Source of the DNA: M3007 sp033762055
GTDB lineage: Bacteria > Bacteroidota > Bacteroidia > Chitinophagales > Saprospiraceae
Reading direction: 5' to 3'
DNA length: 9,076 nucleotides
Assembly: GCA_033762055.1 (NCBI GenBank)
Contig: JANRLZ010000109.1
Span: forward strand, 1 to 9,076
In this document: positions 1 to 6,191 of the stretch, piece after piece
Layout of the letters: each line of letters opens with the position of its first letter
How positions within the stretch are numbered: the first letter of the stretch is position 1
Notes under the pieces: generated by a model
Databases searched by the model: none
The model's input: only the letters and a program-made list of their open reading frames with translations
Told to the model about the DNA's origin: nothing
Translations under genes and position numbers: made by a program

Positions 1-1
1 C

Positions 2-583
2 GGGCTGCACTTCCGCCGCGGCATACAAAACATGCGGGTGCTGGATATGGAGCTGGAAATTCCGCTTCCACCCTCCCCCACCGACCCGAACAAACCCGAC
101 TGGAGCATTTGCCAGAAAGCCTGGTGGATGGTAATCGAAAACCTGTACCAGCGCAAGGACGCGCCCATGCGCATCGCCCTGGAAATGCGCGTCATGGCGC
201 ACGGCGATGCCATCATGGCCGCCCAGCACGGCAACCGGCTCGGCACCTGCTCGATCGAGGTACTCACCACGCCGCACACCGATTATAAGGAGTGGCAGGC
301 GTTCATGCAGGATGTGGTTAATTTATGGACCTCCCTCAAAGCCTTCGACGGGGCCACGCTGAATACCCGTCCGCACTGGGCCAAACAATGGCAGGGACTA
401 CAATTCAACGGACAGCCCGCCAATCAGTACCTGAAAAACGCGGCCTACCGCGATCAGATACCGGCGTTCAAGGCGGCGCTGCAACCCGTGGCGCAGGCCG
501 GCGGCTACACCTTGCAGGATTGCAAAAACCGTTTTTCCAACCCGGTTTTCGACGACATTTTCGAGGTGGTTTTTCAGGGTTAA
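2..583 (+). CDS. FAD-linked oxidase, C-terminal part (D-arabinono-1,4-lactone oxidase-like), 5' partial
   Basis: The frame is open to the left edge, so the ATG at 32 is probably internal and the gene begins upstream. The visible 193 residues lack the FAD-binding N-terminus. They resemble the C-terminal substrate domain of the vanillyl-alcohol-oxidase/ALO superfamily: an ALEMRVM...GTCSIEVLTT stretch in the middle and the RPHWAK motif about 75 residues from the end, a hallmark of sugar-lactone oxidases. Known members oxidise lactones or alcohols with FAD and reduce O2 to H2O2. The ending NRFSNPVFDDIF replaces the usual final segment. The substrate cannot be told from this part. The gene is G+C-rich and is followed 50 nt later by a small gene on the same strand, so it is probably the first visible gene of an operon. 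The superfamily call is fairly firm; the exact enzyme is open. Confidence 0.65.
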   Translation, partial: GLHFRRGIQNMRVLDMELEIPLPPSPTDPNKPDWSICQKAWWMVIENLYQRKDAPMRIALEMRVMAHGDAIMAAQHGNRLGTCSIEVLTTPHTDYKEWQAFMQDVVNLWTSLKAFDGATLNTRPHWAKQWQGLQFNGQPANQYLKNAAYRDQIPAFKAALQPVAQAGGYTLQDCKNRFSNPVFDDIFEVVFQG

Positions 584-633
584 ACACGCAAGCGCCTGTT
601 GACCAGCCTCCTTCACCCACCATACTACACATC

Positions 634-906
634 ATGGCAAAGACAAAAGCATTCGGCGGGATTACTCCTGCCATCTGGAACTGTGTCAAAACGACCAGTT
701 ACACCGAACACGGCACTGTGTACAGTCCGGCAGGCGCCAACACCGGCACCGCTACCACCAGCACCCCGGTGGGCGACGTCGTCCTCGGATTCAATTATGA
801 CTCCGTCAAAGACACCGTGACCTACAACATCCAGAAAAAGCCTTTTATCGTTTCGGACGACACCATCTGGAACGGCATTCAGGAAACGATTGACCACTGT
901 TCGTAA
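634..906 (+). CDS. small hypothetical protein (90 aa)
   Basis: I do not recognise this family. The start is the ATG at 634 (MAKTKAFGG); the frame is open further upstream, but that part only overlaps the oxidase gene in another frame. There is no clear Shine-Dalgarno sequence, as is common in Bacteroidota. The protein has no signal peptide or membrane segment. It has a Thr/Gly-rich stretch around residues 35-48 (GTATTSTPVGDV), then a beta-rich part (VVLGFNYDS, DTVTYNIQKKPF) and a C-terminal TIWNGIQETIDHC segment with conserved-looking Trp and Cys. Third positions are G/C-rich like the preceding gene, which supports real coding. It lies 50 nt after the oxidase and 131 nt before the next small gene on the same strand, so co-transcription is likely. 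A partner or substrate-binding role for the oxidase would be speculation. Confidence 0.6.
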   Translation: MAKTKAFGGITPAIWNCVKTTSYTEHGTVYSPAGANTGTATTSTPVGDVVLGFNYDSVKDTVTYNIQKKPFIVSDDTIWNGIQETIDHCS

Positions 907-1037
907 GCAACAGAAAAGAAAAAACGGGAAAGGCCCCATTGCGCATAAAGGCCTGTAACCGCTTACAAGGAGTATCCGGAAAATCCTTCAAAAGAGTACG
1001 GCGCAACGGCCGAAAGCGTTAGCGTAGGCAAACCTAA

Positions 1038-1379
1038 ATGTTATCAATCATGCAATCTATCGGAAAAATGAGCCTCAAAAACCAGGGAGGTTTTGTCTGC
1101 AAACTTCAGTTCGTGTACTGGGATGCCAACGGCAACAAACAACGCACCGGCGGCTCGGGCGACATTGACCTCGGCCAAAGCGACACCGAAGATCCGGGCG
1201 CATACGGCGTACCCGACGGCGCGCCCGTTTCGATCTACGTGGACGTGGTTTGGGGCGACGACAACGAAGGTTCGCAAATGTTCACCTACTCCAAAGGCAG
1301 TTCCTGCACCGCCAACTACGCGATCAGCGGAACCACGCTCGACAACTCGCTGGGTCTCACCGGCATGTCGGGCTGCTAA
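1038..1379 (+). CDS. small beta-rich protein (113 aa), possibly PUD/aegerolysin-like
   Basis: Three in-frame ATGs (1038, 1050, 1068) could start this gene; 1068 (MSLKNQGGF) would begin directly at the recognisable domain, so the N-terminus is uncertain. The protein has no signal peptide. It reads as a single beta-sandwich: NQGGFVCKLQFVYWDANG, then a Gly/Asp-rich loop, DIDLGQS, VPDGAPVSIYVDVVWGDD, FTYSKGSSCTANY and a final SGTTLDNSLGL. The order N-x-GGF/Y...Y...G...LGQS...C...GTTL reminds me of the PUD1/2 (up-regulated in daf-2) and aegerolysin-like folds, whose members bind membranes or have unknown roles; this is recollection, not a search. It is the last gene of the apparent oxidase operon and is followed by a strong terminator about 95 nt downstream. 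Confidence 0.6.
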   Translation: MLSIMQSIGKMSLKNQGGFVCKLQFVYWDANGNKQRTGGSGDIDLGQSDTEDPGAYGVPDGAPVSIYVDVVWGDDNEGSQMFTYSKGSSCTANYAISGTTLDNSLGLTGMSGC

Positions 1380-1472
1380 GCCGAACGAATATGTCTGGAT
1401 TTTCCTGATCCAGCGAAAGCAGCGGATTGAGAGAATCCTGGACATGTCTAAAGATATCAGGAGAGGAATCGG

Positions 1473-1504
1473 GCCCTTGCAGGTAGTTGCAAGGGCTTTT
1501 TTTT
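1473..1504 (+). terminator. intrinsic terminator of the oxidase operon
   Basis: A perfect 9-bp stem (GCCCTTGCA at 1473-1481 with TGCAAGGGC at 1488-1496) and a 6-nt loop are followed at once by eight T residues (1497-1504). It lies about 95 nt after the stop codon of the 113-aa gene and ends the plus-strand operon. Confidence 0.9.
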
Positions 1505-1594
1505 GTGGAGGGGGGATGTGTTTTGCCAGTTTGTTTGCTTTTTTTGACCACTTCTCGGCCAAATACCTCCCAAATCCGGCGTAATTTCCTTTTC

Positions 1595-1930
1595 ATCTCG
1601 TGCCAAACCGATGATTAGTTGTACCAAATCAAACTTTCGTCGCACCAAACTGATGTTTAGTTGGTGTAGGTGCCCCCCGGAGTTGGTGTAGTTTGACCTC
1701 AGAGTTGGTGTAGTTTGACCCCGGATCTGGTGTAGTATTACTTCCATCTCGAGCCAAACCATTTCTTCGTCGCGCCAGGTCGAACTTCCGTCGCACCAAA
1801 TTGATGCGCAGTTGGGGTAGTTTACCTCCGGAGTTGGTGTAGTTTTACTTCTATCTCGAGCCAATCCGATGCTCCGTCGCGCCAAGTTGAACTTCCGTCG
1901 CGCTAAATTGATGCGGGGTTGGAAGCAGTT
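1595..1930. repeat. degenerate 21-22 bp tandem repeat array, about 16 units of two types
   Basis: Corresponding bases recur at about 1596, 1617, 1638, 1659, 1681, 1703, 1725, 1747, 1768, 1789, 1810, 1832, 1854, 1875, 1896 and 1917, a spacing of 21 or 22. One unit type carries CGTCGCRCCAAAYTGATG; the other carries AGTTGGTGTAGTTTGACC. They occur in blocks (three of the first, four of the second, three, two, three, one). The phrase ATCTCGNGCCAA restarts a higher-order block at 1595, 1746 and 1853. The second type's AGTTGGTG is nearly the reverse complement of the first type's CACCAAACT, so transcripts could pair between types. The mixture of 21 and 22 breaks any reading frame, so this is not a protein repeat. 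No family was recognised. Confidence 0.85.
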
Positions 1931-2147
1931 CTTTACAGAAGTGGTGGAAAATCATCCTGCTGGAGAAAAAAAGTTGAATTAGCGTACGCATTTTGTATTT
2001 TGTCTTTGCAAGAAATGAAAAATGCGAAGTGCGTATTTTGTATTGCCATCACAAGTTACAGTCATTTTTTTTAATTCGGAATTCATTGATTTACTGTAAT
2101 TGTGAAATTTTCCCCTCAATACCAGCAAAGATTTACCAGATTTTCTA
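1931..2147. other. AT-rich intergenic stretch without a gene
   Basis: This fills the gap between the repeat array and the first REP. It contains a short inverted repeat (CGCATTTT at 1987-1994 with AAAATGCG at 2019-2026) and a near-duplicate of GCATTTTGTATTTTG/GCGTATTTTGTATTG around 1988 and 2031. Reading frames here are short and have no recognisable content. Confidence 0.5.
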
Positions 2148-2206
2148 CCCGCTGGCGCGACGCTTCAGCGTCGTGCCACACTATTCCTGCCGGCTTTGCC
2201 GGCAAA
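2148..2206 (+). repeat. REP copy 1 (left flank of RAYT)
   Basis: It starts with CCCGCTGGCGCGACGCTTCA. A 12-bp stem (2153-2164 with 2167-2178; one G-T wobble) has a 2-nt spacer. A second perfect 7-bp stem TGCCGGC/GCCGGCA lies at 2188-2204. Just beyond it, 2208-2218 forms a third tiny palindrome (GCCCG C CGGGC). Confidence 0.85.
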
Positions 2207-2222
2207 CGCCCGCCGGGCACAT

Positions 2223-2834
2223 TCAATCCAGCGTCGGGTAGTCAACATTTCCATAAAACCAGCCTCCGTCTTCTTCCAGGCCAAGCCAGAGCAATTGCAC
2301 ATCATAGATTCCGCTCCCCTCTGCATAGTTGCCGGCACTGCTGTAAAGCCAGTCTTCCGGTTGCCGCACCCATTTGGCTGCTACCGGGTTGTTGTGAATG
2401 TAGCGCAGTTTTTGGATGACTACCGATTCCGAATACAACGCAATCGGGTGATTGTCGTGCTGCCAAACCTGGTGTTCTGATTTTTTTAGCCGCTTGCCAA
2501 AATACCGAAACAAATAAAGCAGCCATTCCCGACGGCTTTCTGGTTTCTTATTGTCATGCAATAATTCGAGAAATTTTTTCGCCGTGTGTGCTTTGAAATC
2601 GCGCATCACATCCTCTAATCGGTTCGGAGCTTTGGTGCTGACAATCATGTGGATGTGGTTGGTCATGAAGACATAACCCCAAATCTGCAAGCCTTTGTGG
2701 GTCTTACAGTATCTCCAGGAATCCAATACTATGTCTCGAAACTCGGCGCGACTGAACAAATCCACCCAGCCGCAGATGGTACAAGTAAGGAAATTTAGCC
2801 CTTGCTGGTCACGTATCTTGTACTTGACGCTCAT
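2223..2834 (-). CDS. REP-associated tyrosine transposase (RAYT, Y1_Tnp/IS200-like)
   Basis: This 203-aa protein is a Y1-type HUH endonuclease. The HUH motif is in YVFMTNHIHMIVS (His60, His62 from the ATG start). The candidate catalytic tyrosine is Tyr145 in KLRYIHNNPVAAKWV, a conserved RAYT/Y1 signature. The N-terminus MSVKYKIRD...GLNFLT is typical of the Bacteroidota branch. Family members nick and rejoin single-stranded DNA at REP hairpins. I chose the ATG at 2834: the frame can extend to a TTG at 2858, but that TTG sits inside a good -7 promoter box. The length is normal for a RAYT and the frame is intact, so the enzyme may be active. It sits alone between inverted REPs, with two more solo REPs within about 1.3 kb downstream of the cassette on the plus strand. 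Confidence 0.9.
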   Translation of the reverse strand: MSVKYKIRDQQGLNFLTCTICGWVDLFSRAEFRDIVLDSWRYCKTHKGLQIWGYVFMTNHIHMIVSTKAPNRLEDVMRDFKAHTAKKFLELLHDNKKPESRREWLLYLFRYFGKRLKKSEHQVWQHDNHPIALYSESVVIQKLRYIHNNPVAAKWVRQPEDWLYSSAGNYAEGSGIYDVQLLWLGLEEDGGWFYGNVDYPTLD

Positions 2835-2855
2835 TTCATTTGAATTTTTGATGTT

Positions 2856-2886
2856 CAAATGTACGCATTCTGTAAGAAAATGGCAA
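2856..2886 (-). promoter_or_regulatory. Bacteroidota-type promoter of the RAYT gene
   Basis: On the minus strand, TTG (2884-2886) and TACATTTG (2856-2863) are separated by 20 nt. This fits the Bacteroidota -33 TTG / -7 TAnnTTTG pattern. It lies about 20 nt before the ATG at 2834. Confidence 0.6.
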
Positions 2887-2929
2887 GGGCTTGAAGAAAA
2901 CTGTTTTTTTTCAATGGGATTACGTTATG

Positions 2930-2988
2930 TTTGCCGGCAAAGCCGGCGGGTATAGTGTGGCACGACGCTGAAGCGTCGCGACAGCGGG
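2930..2988 (-). repeat. REP copy 2 (right flank of RAYT, inverted)
   Basis: This is the reverse complement of REP copy 1 with three mismatches in 59 bp. The stem CGACGCT/AGCGTCG (2963-2969 with 2972-2978) and the GCCGGC/GCCGGC stem (2933-2938 with 2942-2947) are both preserved. One change shortens the outer part of the first stem. Confidence 0.85.
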
Positions 2989-3259
2989 GAAACACTCGGG
3001 TTACGCGCACTTGATGCGGACGTATCTCGTCAAGATGACAAGTTTGAGATGCGTGCCTGAAGCTAAACGACAACATACGCCGCTGGAAGTGCTGGCACAG
3101 AGTAGACGTTTTCAGTACCGCTGGCACGACGCTTCAGCTTTCGAGCTAGCGGGGGGAATTTGTTGGCGCTCAAAATACCGGGCTGTTTTTGAGGCATGAA
3201 TTTTTATACACCGGATCTCCGTTTGTCCGGATGCCCCCAAGCCGCCCTTTCAGGTTGTT
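2989..3259. other. intergenic stretch without a gene
   Basis: This lies between the RAYT cassette and the 3' end of the DUF1349 gene. Apart from REP copy 3 (3118-3153) I see no gene, RNA or clear terminator. A direct repeat CCGGAT flanks 10 nt near 3212-3234. Confidence 0.45.
3118..3153 (+). repeat. solo REP copy 3
   Basis: It begins with CCGCTGGCACGACGCTTCA, the same head as copies 1, 2 and 4. The second half then differs from copies 1 and 2: it runs CTTTCGAGCTAGCGGG, giving an outer stem CCGCT/AGCGG (3118-3122 with 3148-3152) and an inner AGCT/AGCT pair. There is no transposase beside it. Confidence 0.75.
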
Positions 3260-3976
3260 TTACAGCCCCATCCTGAAATCTTTCACCGACTGTCCGCTGA
3301 ACTGGATTTCTTCAAACACGGATGTATTGCCCTCCCCGGCAGGGGATTGCGTGCCAATGCCCAGCCTGATGACTGATGGGTATTCATTTTTAAATACCCG
3401 CACCAATTGCCATTCTTTATTATCCAGCGAGTAATAAAAACCGATGACCCTGGTATCTGACGAAATTTTCAGATAGGCGAAATCGCTCTCGAGGGCATCG
3501 TGGTTGTTATCGTCAGAGTAGCCCGCGGTTTTTACGGTGACCAACCGCTTGTTCATGCGCTCATCGGCTTCAAAGGCAAATTTCAGCCAGTTTTTTTCGT
3601 CTACGTAGATAAAGGCCATACCCGCGTCGTATTTGATCTTAAGGACGGGCGTGGTTTTGCAGGAAAAAGTGAATGGCCTGGTATTGTCAACGGCTTTCAG
3701 CAGCAGAGGAGCATTTGCAAATTCGTACGGCGGGGAGCCGGGTTCGATGAAAAAGTCGGTTTGTTTTTCGGCTTTCAAGGTTATCCTGGCGCCTTGTATT
3801 TCCGCGAACTTCCCGGCAGGGCCATTCAAACTGTACTCGAATGGCTGGTATTGCTCGGATAATTGTTCCATTGGTATTTCTTTTTGAAGCGATGGCAAGG
3901 CATCAGACTTGGGTTGCTTCGCCTCGTTACATCCCAGGGCAATCATAAAAAGCAGAGCCGATTGTGGTTTAATCAT
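3260..3976 (-). CDS. DUF1349-domain lipoprotein
   Basis: This 238-aa protein starts MIKPQSALLFMIALGC; the short hydrophobic leader ending at Cys16 looks like a lipoprotein signal, though the lipobox (ALGC) is not perfect. From about residue 45 to 227 it matches the concanavalin A-like DUF1349 layout: KIKYDAGMAFIYVDEKNWLKFAFE, LVTVKTAGYSDD, a YYSLDNKEWQLVRVF strand, then IGTQSP and FEEIQFS. DUF1349 proteins are beta-sandwiches of unproven function, often linked to carbohydrate handling, and this one is likely tethered to an outer or inner membrane. The start has an A-rich leader (TAAAATAAAAAAAG) and no Shine-Dalgarno. It lies downstream of the YCF48-like gene on the same strand but is separated from it by 335 nt holding a palindromic element and a REP, so it is probably transcribed separately. 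Confidence 0.85.
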   Translation of the reverse strand: MIKPQSALLFMIALGCNEAKQPKSDALPSLQKEIPMEQLSEQYQPFEYSLNGPAGKFAEIQGARITLKAEKQTDFFIEPGSPPYEFANAPLLLKAVDNTRPFTFSCKTTPVLKIKYDAGMAFIYVDEKNWLKFAFEADERMNKRLVTVKTAGYSDDNNHDALESDFAYLKISSDTRVIGFYYSLDNKEWQLVRVFKNEYPSVIRLGIGTQSPAGEGNTSVFEEIQFSGQSVKDFRMGL

Positions 3977-3998
3977 CTTTTTTTATTTTAAAGGAATA

Positions 3999-4162
3999 AG
4001 AGGCCTGTTTGAATTTCCTTCACCGGGTTTTGAAGGCGAAATTTGAAACCGTGCGGCGTCTATTTTTGAGGAAACAGGGTCACTATTCCCCCAAAAATGA
4101 GTCTTGCCCGCCTCCAATTTTCTCTCTTCAAACCTCCGGCAAGGAAATTCAAACAGGCCTCT
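3999..4162. repeat. 164-bp palindromic element 1 (MITE-like or giant hairpin)
   Basis: Perfect 22-bp inverted ends (3999-4020 and 4141-4162, starting AGAGGCCTGTTTG) enclose an interior that is itself imperfectly palindromic about the centre at 4080/4081. The core 4061-4100 contains TATTTTTGAGG and TATTCCCCCAAAAAT. The second element at 8711-8873 has almost the same length and a matching core, so they form a family. No open frame of note and no clear target duplication was found. It lies between two minus-strand genes and abuts the leader of the DUF1349 gene. Confidence 0.8.
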
Positions 4163-4211
4163 AAGGTAGCAGATAAATCTCAAAATACGTGTACGGCGTG
4201 GTTTTGACCAA

Positions 4212-4248
4212 CCCGCTGGCGCGACGCTTCATCTTTCACACCAGCGGG
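4212..4248 (+). repeat. solo REP copy 4
   Basis: The head CCCGCTGGCGCGACGCTTCA is identical to REP copy 1 over 20 nt. It then runs TCTTTCACACCAGCGGG, so the outer 8-bp stem CCCGCTGG/CCAGCGGG (4212-4219 with 4241-4248) is perfect. It sits 64 nt beyond the stop codon of the YCF48-like gene and could also act as a 3'-end hairpin, though no T-tract follows on that strand. Confidence 0.8.
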
Positions 4249-4311
4249 GCTGTATGCAAGACGCAACTATAATCTCCCGGAATAGACCTCCTCCAAAAGT
4301 CTGATACCCCG

Positions 4312-5493
4312 TCAATATTTCACCCATTTCCCCACACCCGCTACTCCGCCGGGCGCCAACAATCGGTAGCTGTACACGCCTGCCGGCAGGTGGGGCGTTT
4401 CTATCCGGGCGGTCTGTCCGTTCAGTTCCCGGGAAAGCACCAACTCGCCTTGCAGGTTGTACAGTTCTAGTCGGCTGTCGCCTACATGGCCCGGCAGCTC
4501 AATAACACCATGGGAGGGATTGGGAAATAGCCTTAAGTTCTGAGCGGTTTCTGGTTGCTGTACGGCCACGGAGCCACCGGTTTTCAGGATCAGGCCCTTG
4601 TTCCCCACAATTACACCGTGATCTGCATCGGCAAAATCCACGGCGTACAGCACCTCCGCGTCGGGGAGCGATTCATCGGTCCAGGTATTGCCGCCGTCGG
4701 TGGTTTTGCGGATCTGGCCATGCCAGCCTACTGCGTATCCGATGGCGGACGTCGGGAAGTCAAAATCATACAAATTTGAGTTGCCTTGCGTGTCGGCATC
4801 CGTCCAGGACAGGCCGCCATCGCTGGTTTTAATGAGCGCCGAAATATACCAGCCGGCAATCAGTCCGGTGTTGGCGTCGGCAAACCACACCGCTTCCAGG
4901 TTACTGGTATTCAAAATGGGTTGTATGTTCTGCTTGTTCCAGGTTTCGCCACCATCGGTGGTTTTGAGGAACTCCCAATTGTAGCCCTTGGCCACGGCAT
5001 AGCCGGTAGTGGGGGTAGGAAACTGAATACAGACAAGCGTACGGCCCGAGCCGGAGGGCTTGAGGGCCCAGGTATTGCCGCCGTCGGTGGTTTTCAGGAT
5101 AACGCCGCCTTCGCCGCAGGCAAATCCGGTCAGCGGCGAAATGAACTCGACATCGGCCAGGGGCTCCGCCGTGGGCAGCGCCACCGCCGTCCAGTTCAAG
5201 CCGCCATCTGTTGTGCGGCGCATGCCATCCTCGCCAACAACAAATCCGTGTTGATTATCAAGAAAACACACAGCTTCCAGCGTAGCGTTTGTGCCCAAAT
5301 TGAGCGCCGACCAGGTGGCGCCGCCGTCGGTGGTTTTCAGCGTTGTACCGTAATAGCCAACGGCATATCCGGTAGTGAGCGAGGGGAAGTGAACATCATA
5401 GAGGTCGGAAGTAGTGCCGGAGGGCACTTCTACCCACTGTGCCTGAACAAGGCAGGCAGACAACAAAAACGAAAGTACAGGGATAAATTTCAT
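4312..5493 (-). CDS. secreted YCF48-like beta-propeller protein with T9SS sorting domain
   Basis: This 393-aa protein has a signal peptide (MKFIPVLSFLLSACLVQAQ, probable cut after Ala18). Six Asp-box motifs of the form TxDGGxxW lie near residues 54, 94, 135, 178, 223 and 264, each preceded by a G-x-AVG/GFVVG strand. A seventh, degenerate blade (VGNKGLILKTGG) follows around 296-307. This is the layout of YCF48/BNR-like seven-bladed propellers. From about residue 320, LRLFPNPSHG...LPAGVYSYRL...KWVKY is a T9SS type-A C-terminal sorting domain, so the protein is probably exported and anchored at the surface or released. In plants and cyanobacteria YCF48 assists photosystem II assembly; here only the fold is implied. 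The Asp-box codons are also repetitive at DNA level (GCCGCCGTCGGTGGTTTT on the plus strand). No clear promoter was found upstream. Confidence 0.9.
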   Translation of the reverse strand: MKFIPVLSFLLSACLVQAQWVEVPSGTTSDLYDVHFPSLTTGYAVGYYGTTLKTTDGGATWSALNLGTNATLEAVCFLDNQHGFVVGEDGMRRTTDGGLNWTAVALPTAEPLADVEFISPLTGFACGEGGVILKTTDGGNTWALKPSGSGRTLVCIQFPTPTTGYAVAKGYNWEFLKTTDGGETWNKQNIQPILNTSNLEAVWFADANTGLIAGWYISALIKTSDGGLSWTDADTQGNSNLYDFDFPTSAIGYAVGWHGQIRKTTDGGNTWTDESLPDAEVLYAVDFADADHGVIVGNKGLILKTGGSVAVQQPETAQNLRLFPNPSHGVIELPGHVGDSRLELYNLQGELVLSRELNGQTARIETPHLPAGVYSYRLLAPGGVAGVGKWVKY

Positions 5494-5738
5494 GGTGCAG
5501 GTGCGATTAGTGGTTGATAAATGTTGAGAGGGTTGAGAATCTTTATATTATTGGCGATGCGGAGGAATGAGGGCAGTTATATCGATTTGTGGTGCTTTTC
5601 GGCGCCGCACAAGTACTCCACAGCCGGACGAGGCATCGAAGTTACCGGCAGTTTGGGTTTGGGCCAAAGTCAATTGTTCGGGAATGTCATGCGTTTGCGA
5701 AAATGGGTGAAGGGGACGGGTAAAGAGATCGAGTACTT
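5494..5738. other. intergenic stretch, nothing recognised
   Basis: This is the upstream region of the YCF48-like gene, which reads leftwards. A 73-codon plus-strand frame crosses it (5521-5742), but its translation has no recognisable domain. A weak TGACTTTG on the minus strand is one base from a -7 box, which is not enough to call a promoter. Confidence 0.4.
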
Positions 5739-5804
5739 TTAGGTTGAATGGGGTGCCGGCGCCATTTTAAAGTAGAGACGCTGATTTAGGTTTTCAAAGG
5801 CTGC
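5739..5804 (-). pseudogene. relic of an rve-type transposase C-terminus
   Basis: On the minus strand this reads AAFENLNQRLYFKMAP and then diverges to a TAA at 5739-5741. The same residues (AAFENLNQ, LYFKMAP) end the transposase at 8950-9075. Over 5761-5804 the DNA matches the start of that element (from 8960) with about four differences. Similarity stops abruptly at both sides, so only one end of an old insertion remains. The 16-bp end sequence GCCATTTTAAAGTAGA is at 5761-5776. Confidence 0.7.
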
Positions 5805-5894
5805 CTTCGTTGGCAGCCACAAATAGCGAAGATGCAACCGTCAGGCTGTGAAAAAAAATCCGCCCATCCCGTTTTTTCGTCCGCCAAAGCCTGT

Positions 5895-5902
5895 TATCTT
5901 TG
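5895..5902 (+). promoter_or_regulatory. possible -7 promoter box (TATCTTTG)
   Basis: The octamer fits the Bacteroidota TAnnTTTG consensus exactly and lies 28 nt before the ATG at 5931. The -33 region (GTTTTTTCG near 5871) has no clean TTG, so only the -7 box is convincing. Confidence 0.4.
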
Positions 5903-5930
5903 ACCTGACGACCTAAACCCGCCCTTTGCC

Positions 5931-6101
5931 ATGCCGAGAAAAGCCGGCCTTTCCCGCCTCCATTACGTCCTTTTCGCCACCCCGCTGGATGAAATGATCG
6001 TCCCGAGCATTCTAATGCAGATCGTGGATACGCTCTTCGCCTTTTTGGAGCGTCTCACCCACAATCGTCGAGCGGATATTTTCAGTGTGTTGTGGTGCTA
6101 A
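5931..6101 (+). CDS. possible 56-aa protein or remnant of a longer gene
   Basis: An ATG at 5931 opens a 56-codon frame ending at TAA 6099-6101. It begins MPRKAGLSRLHYVLFATPLDE and ends ADIFSVLWC. Its third codon positions are strongly C/G-biased, like the genes at the left end of the window and unlike the AT-rich gene that follows, and a -7-like box precedes it. The middle (VPSILMQIVDTLFAFLERL) could be an amphipathic helix. I recognise no family. It may be a small gene or the N-terminal stub of a gene cut off where composition changes just after 6101. No clear Shine-Dalgarno is present. Confidence 0.35.
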   Translation: MPRKAGLSRLHYVLFATPLDEMIVPSILMQIVDTLFAFLERLTHNRRADIFSVLWC

Positions 6102-6191
6102 GGTTGACTCACCCGACGACAATCGACTTTCGGGCTTGAGAGCAAGGGAACCATTTCATAAGCTGCGTTACTCACGATAAAATTTCATAAC

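Larger units (their letters stand above)
2148..2988 (-). mobile_element. RAYT cassette: REP-associated transposase gene between inverted REPs
   Basis: The RAYT gene (minus strand) is bracketed by 59-bp sequences at 2148-2206 and 2930-2988 that are reverse complements of each other with only three mismatches. Each contains a hairpin around CGACGCT/AGCGTCG and a second one around GCCGGC/GCCGGC. RAYTs are single-copy domesticated relatives of IS200/IS605 transposases that act on REP hairpins in single-stranded DNA; REPs next to the RAYT gene are the usual arrangement. No target duplication is expected for this family. Outer limits are set by where the inverted similarity ends. Confidence 0.8.

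Noticed and set aside
325..633. Upstream extension of the 90-aa gene's frame to an ATG at 325
   Set aside because: It overlaps the oxidase gene in another frame; the translation there is Arg/Gly-rich shadow sequence, and the ATG at 634 fits the gene better.
907..1037. Terminator or regulatory hairpin between the two small genes
   Set aside because: The AGGCC/AGGCCT elements do not form a convincing stem and no T-tract follows.
1044..1584. Reading frames on both strands over the 113-aa gene and terminator
   Set aside because: They run through the terminator and are shadows of the small gene.
1457..1885. 142-codon minus-strand frame across the repeat array
   Set aside because: Its repeats shift frame with the 21/22 spacing and it runs through the terminator; no domain is visible.
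1595..1930. CRISPR array
   Set aside because: Units are directly adjacent with no unique spacers of constant length, are degenerate, and no cas genes are near.
2835..2858. TTG start that would lengthen the RAYT by 8 residues
   Set aside because: The TTG lies in the TACATTTG promoter box, and the ATG at 2834 gives the usual MSVKYK N-terminus.
3500..3887. Plus-strand frames of 120 and 84 codons
   Set aside because: They are antisense shadows of the DUF1349 gene.
3983..4183. 66-codon minus-strand frame
   Set aside because: It lies wholly over palindromic element 1 and its flank and has no recognisable content.
4786..5517. Long plus-strand reading frame (243 codons)
   Set aside because: It is antisense to the YCF48-like gene; its Gly/Ala-rich repeats are the mirror of the Asp-box codons.
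5521..5742. 73-codon plus-strand frame
   Set aside because: No domain or promoter, and the end overlaps the transposase relic.
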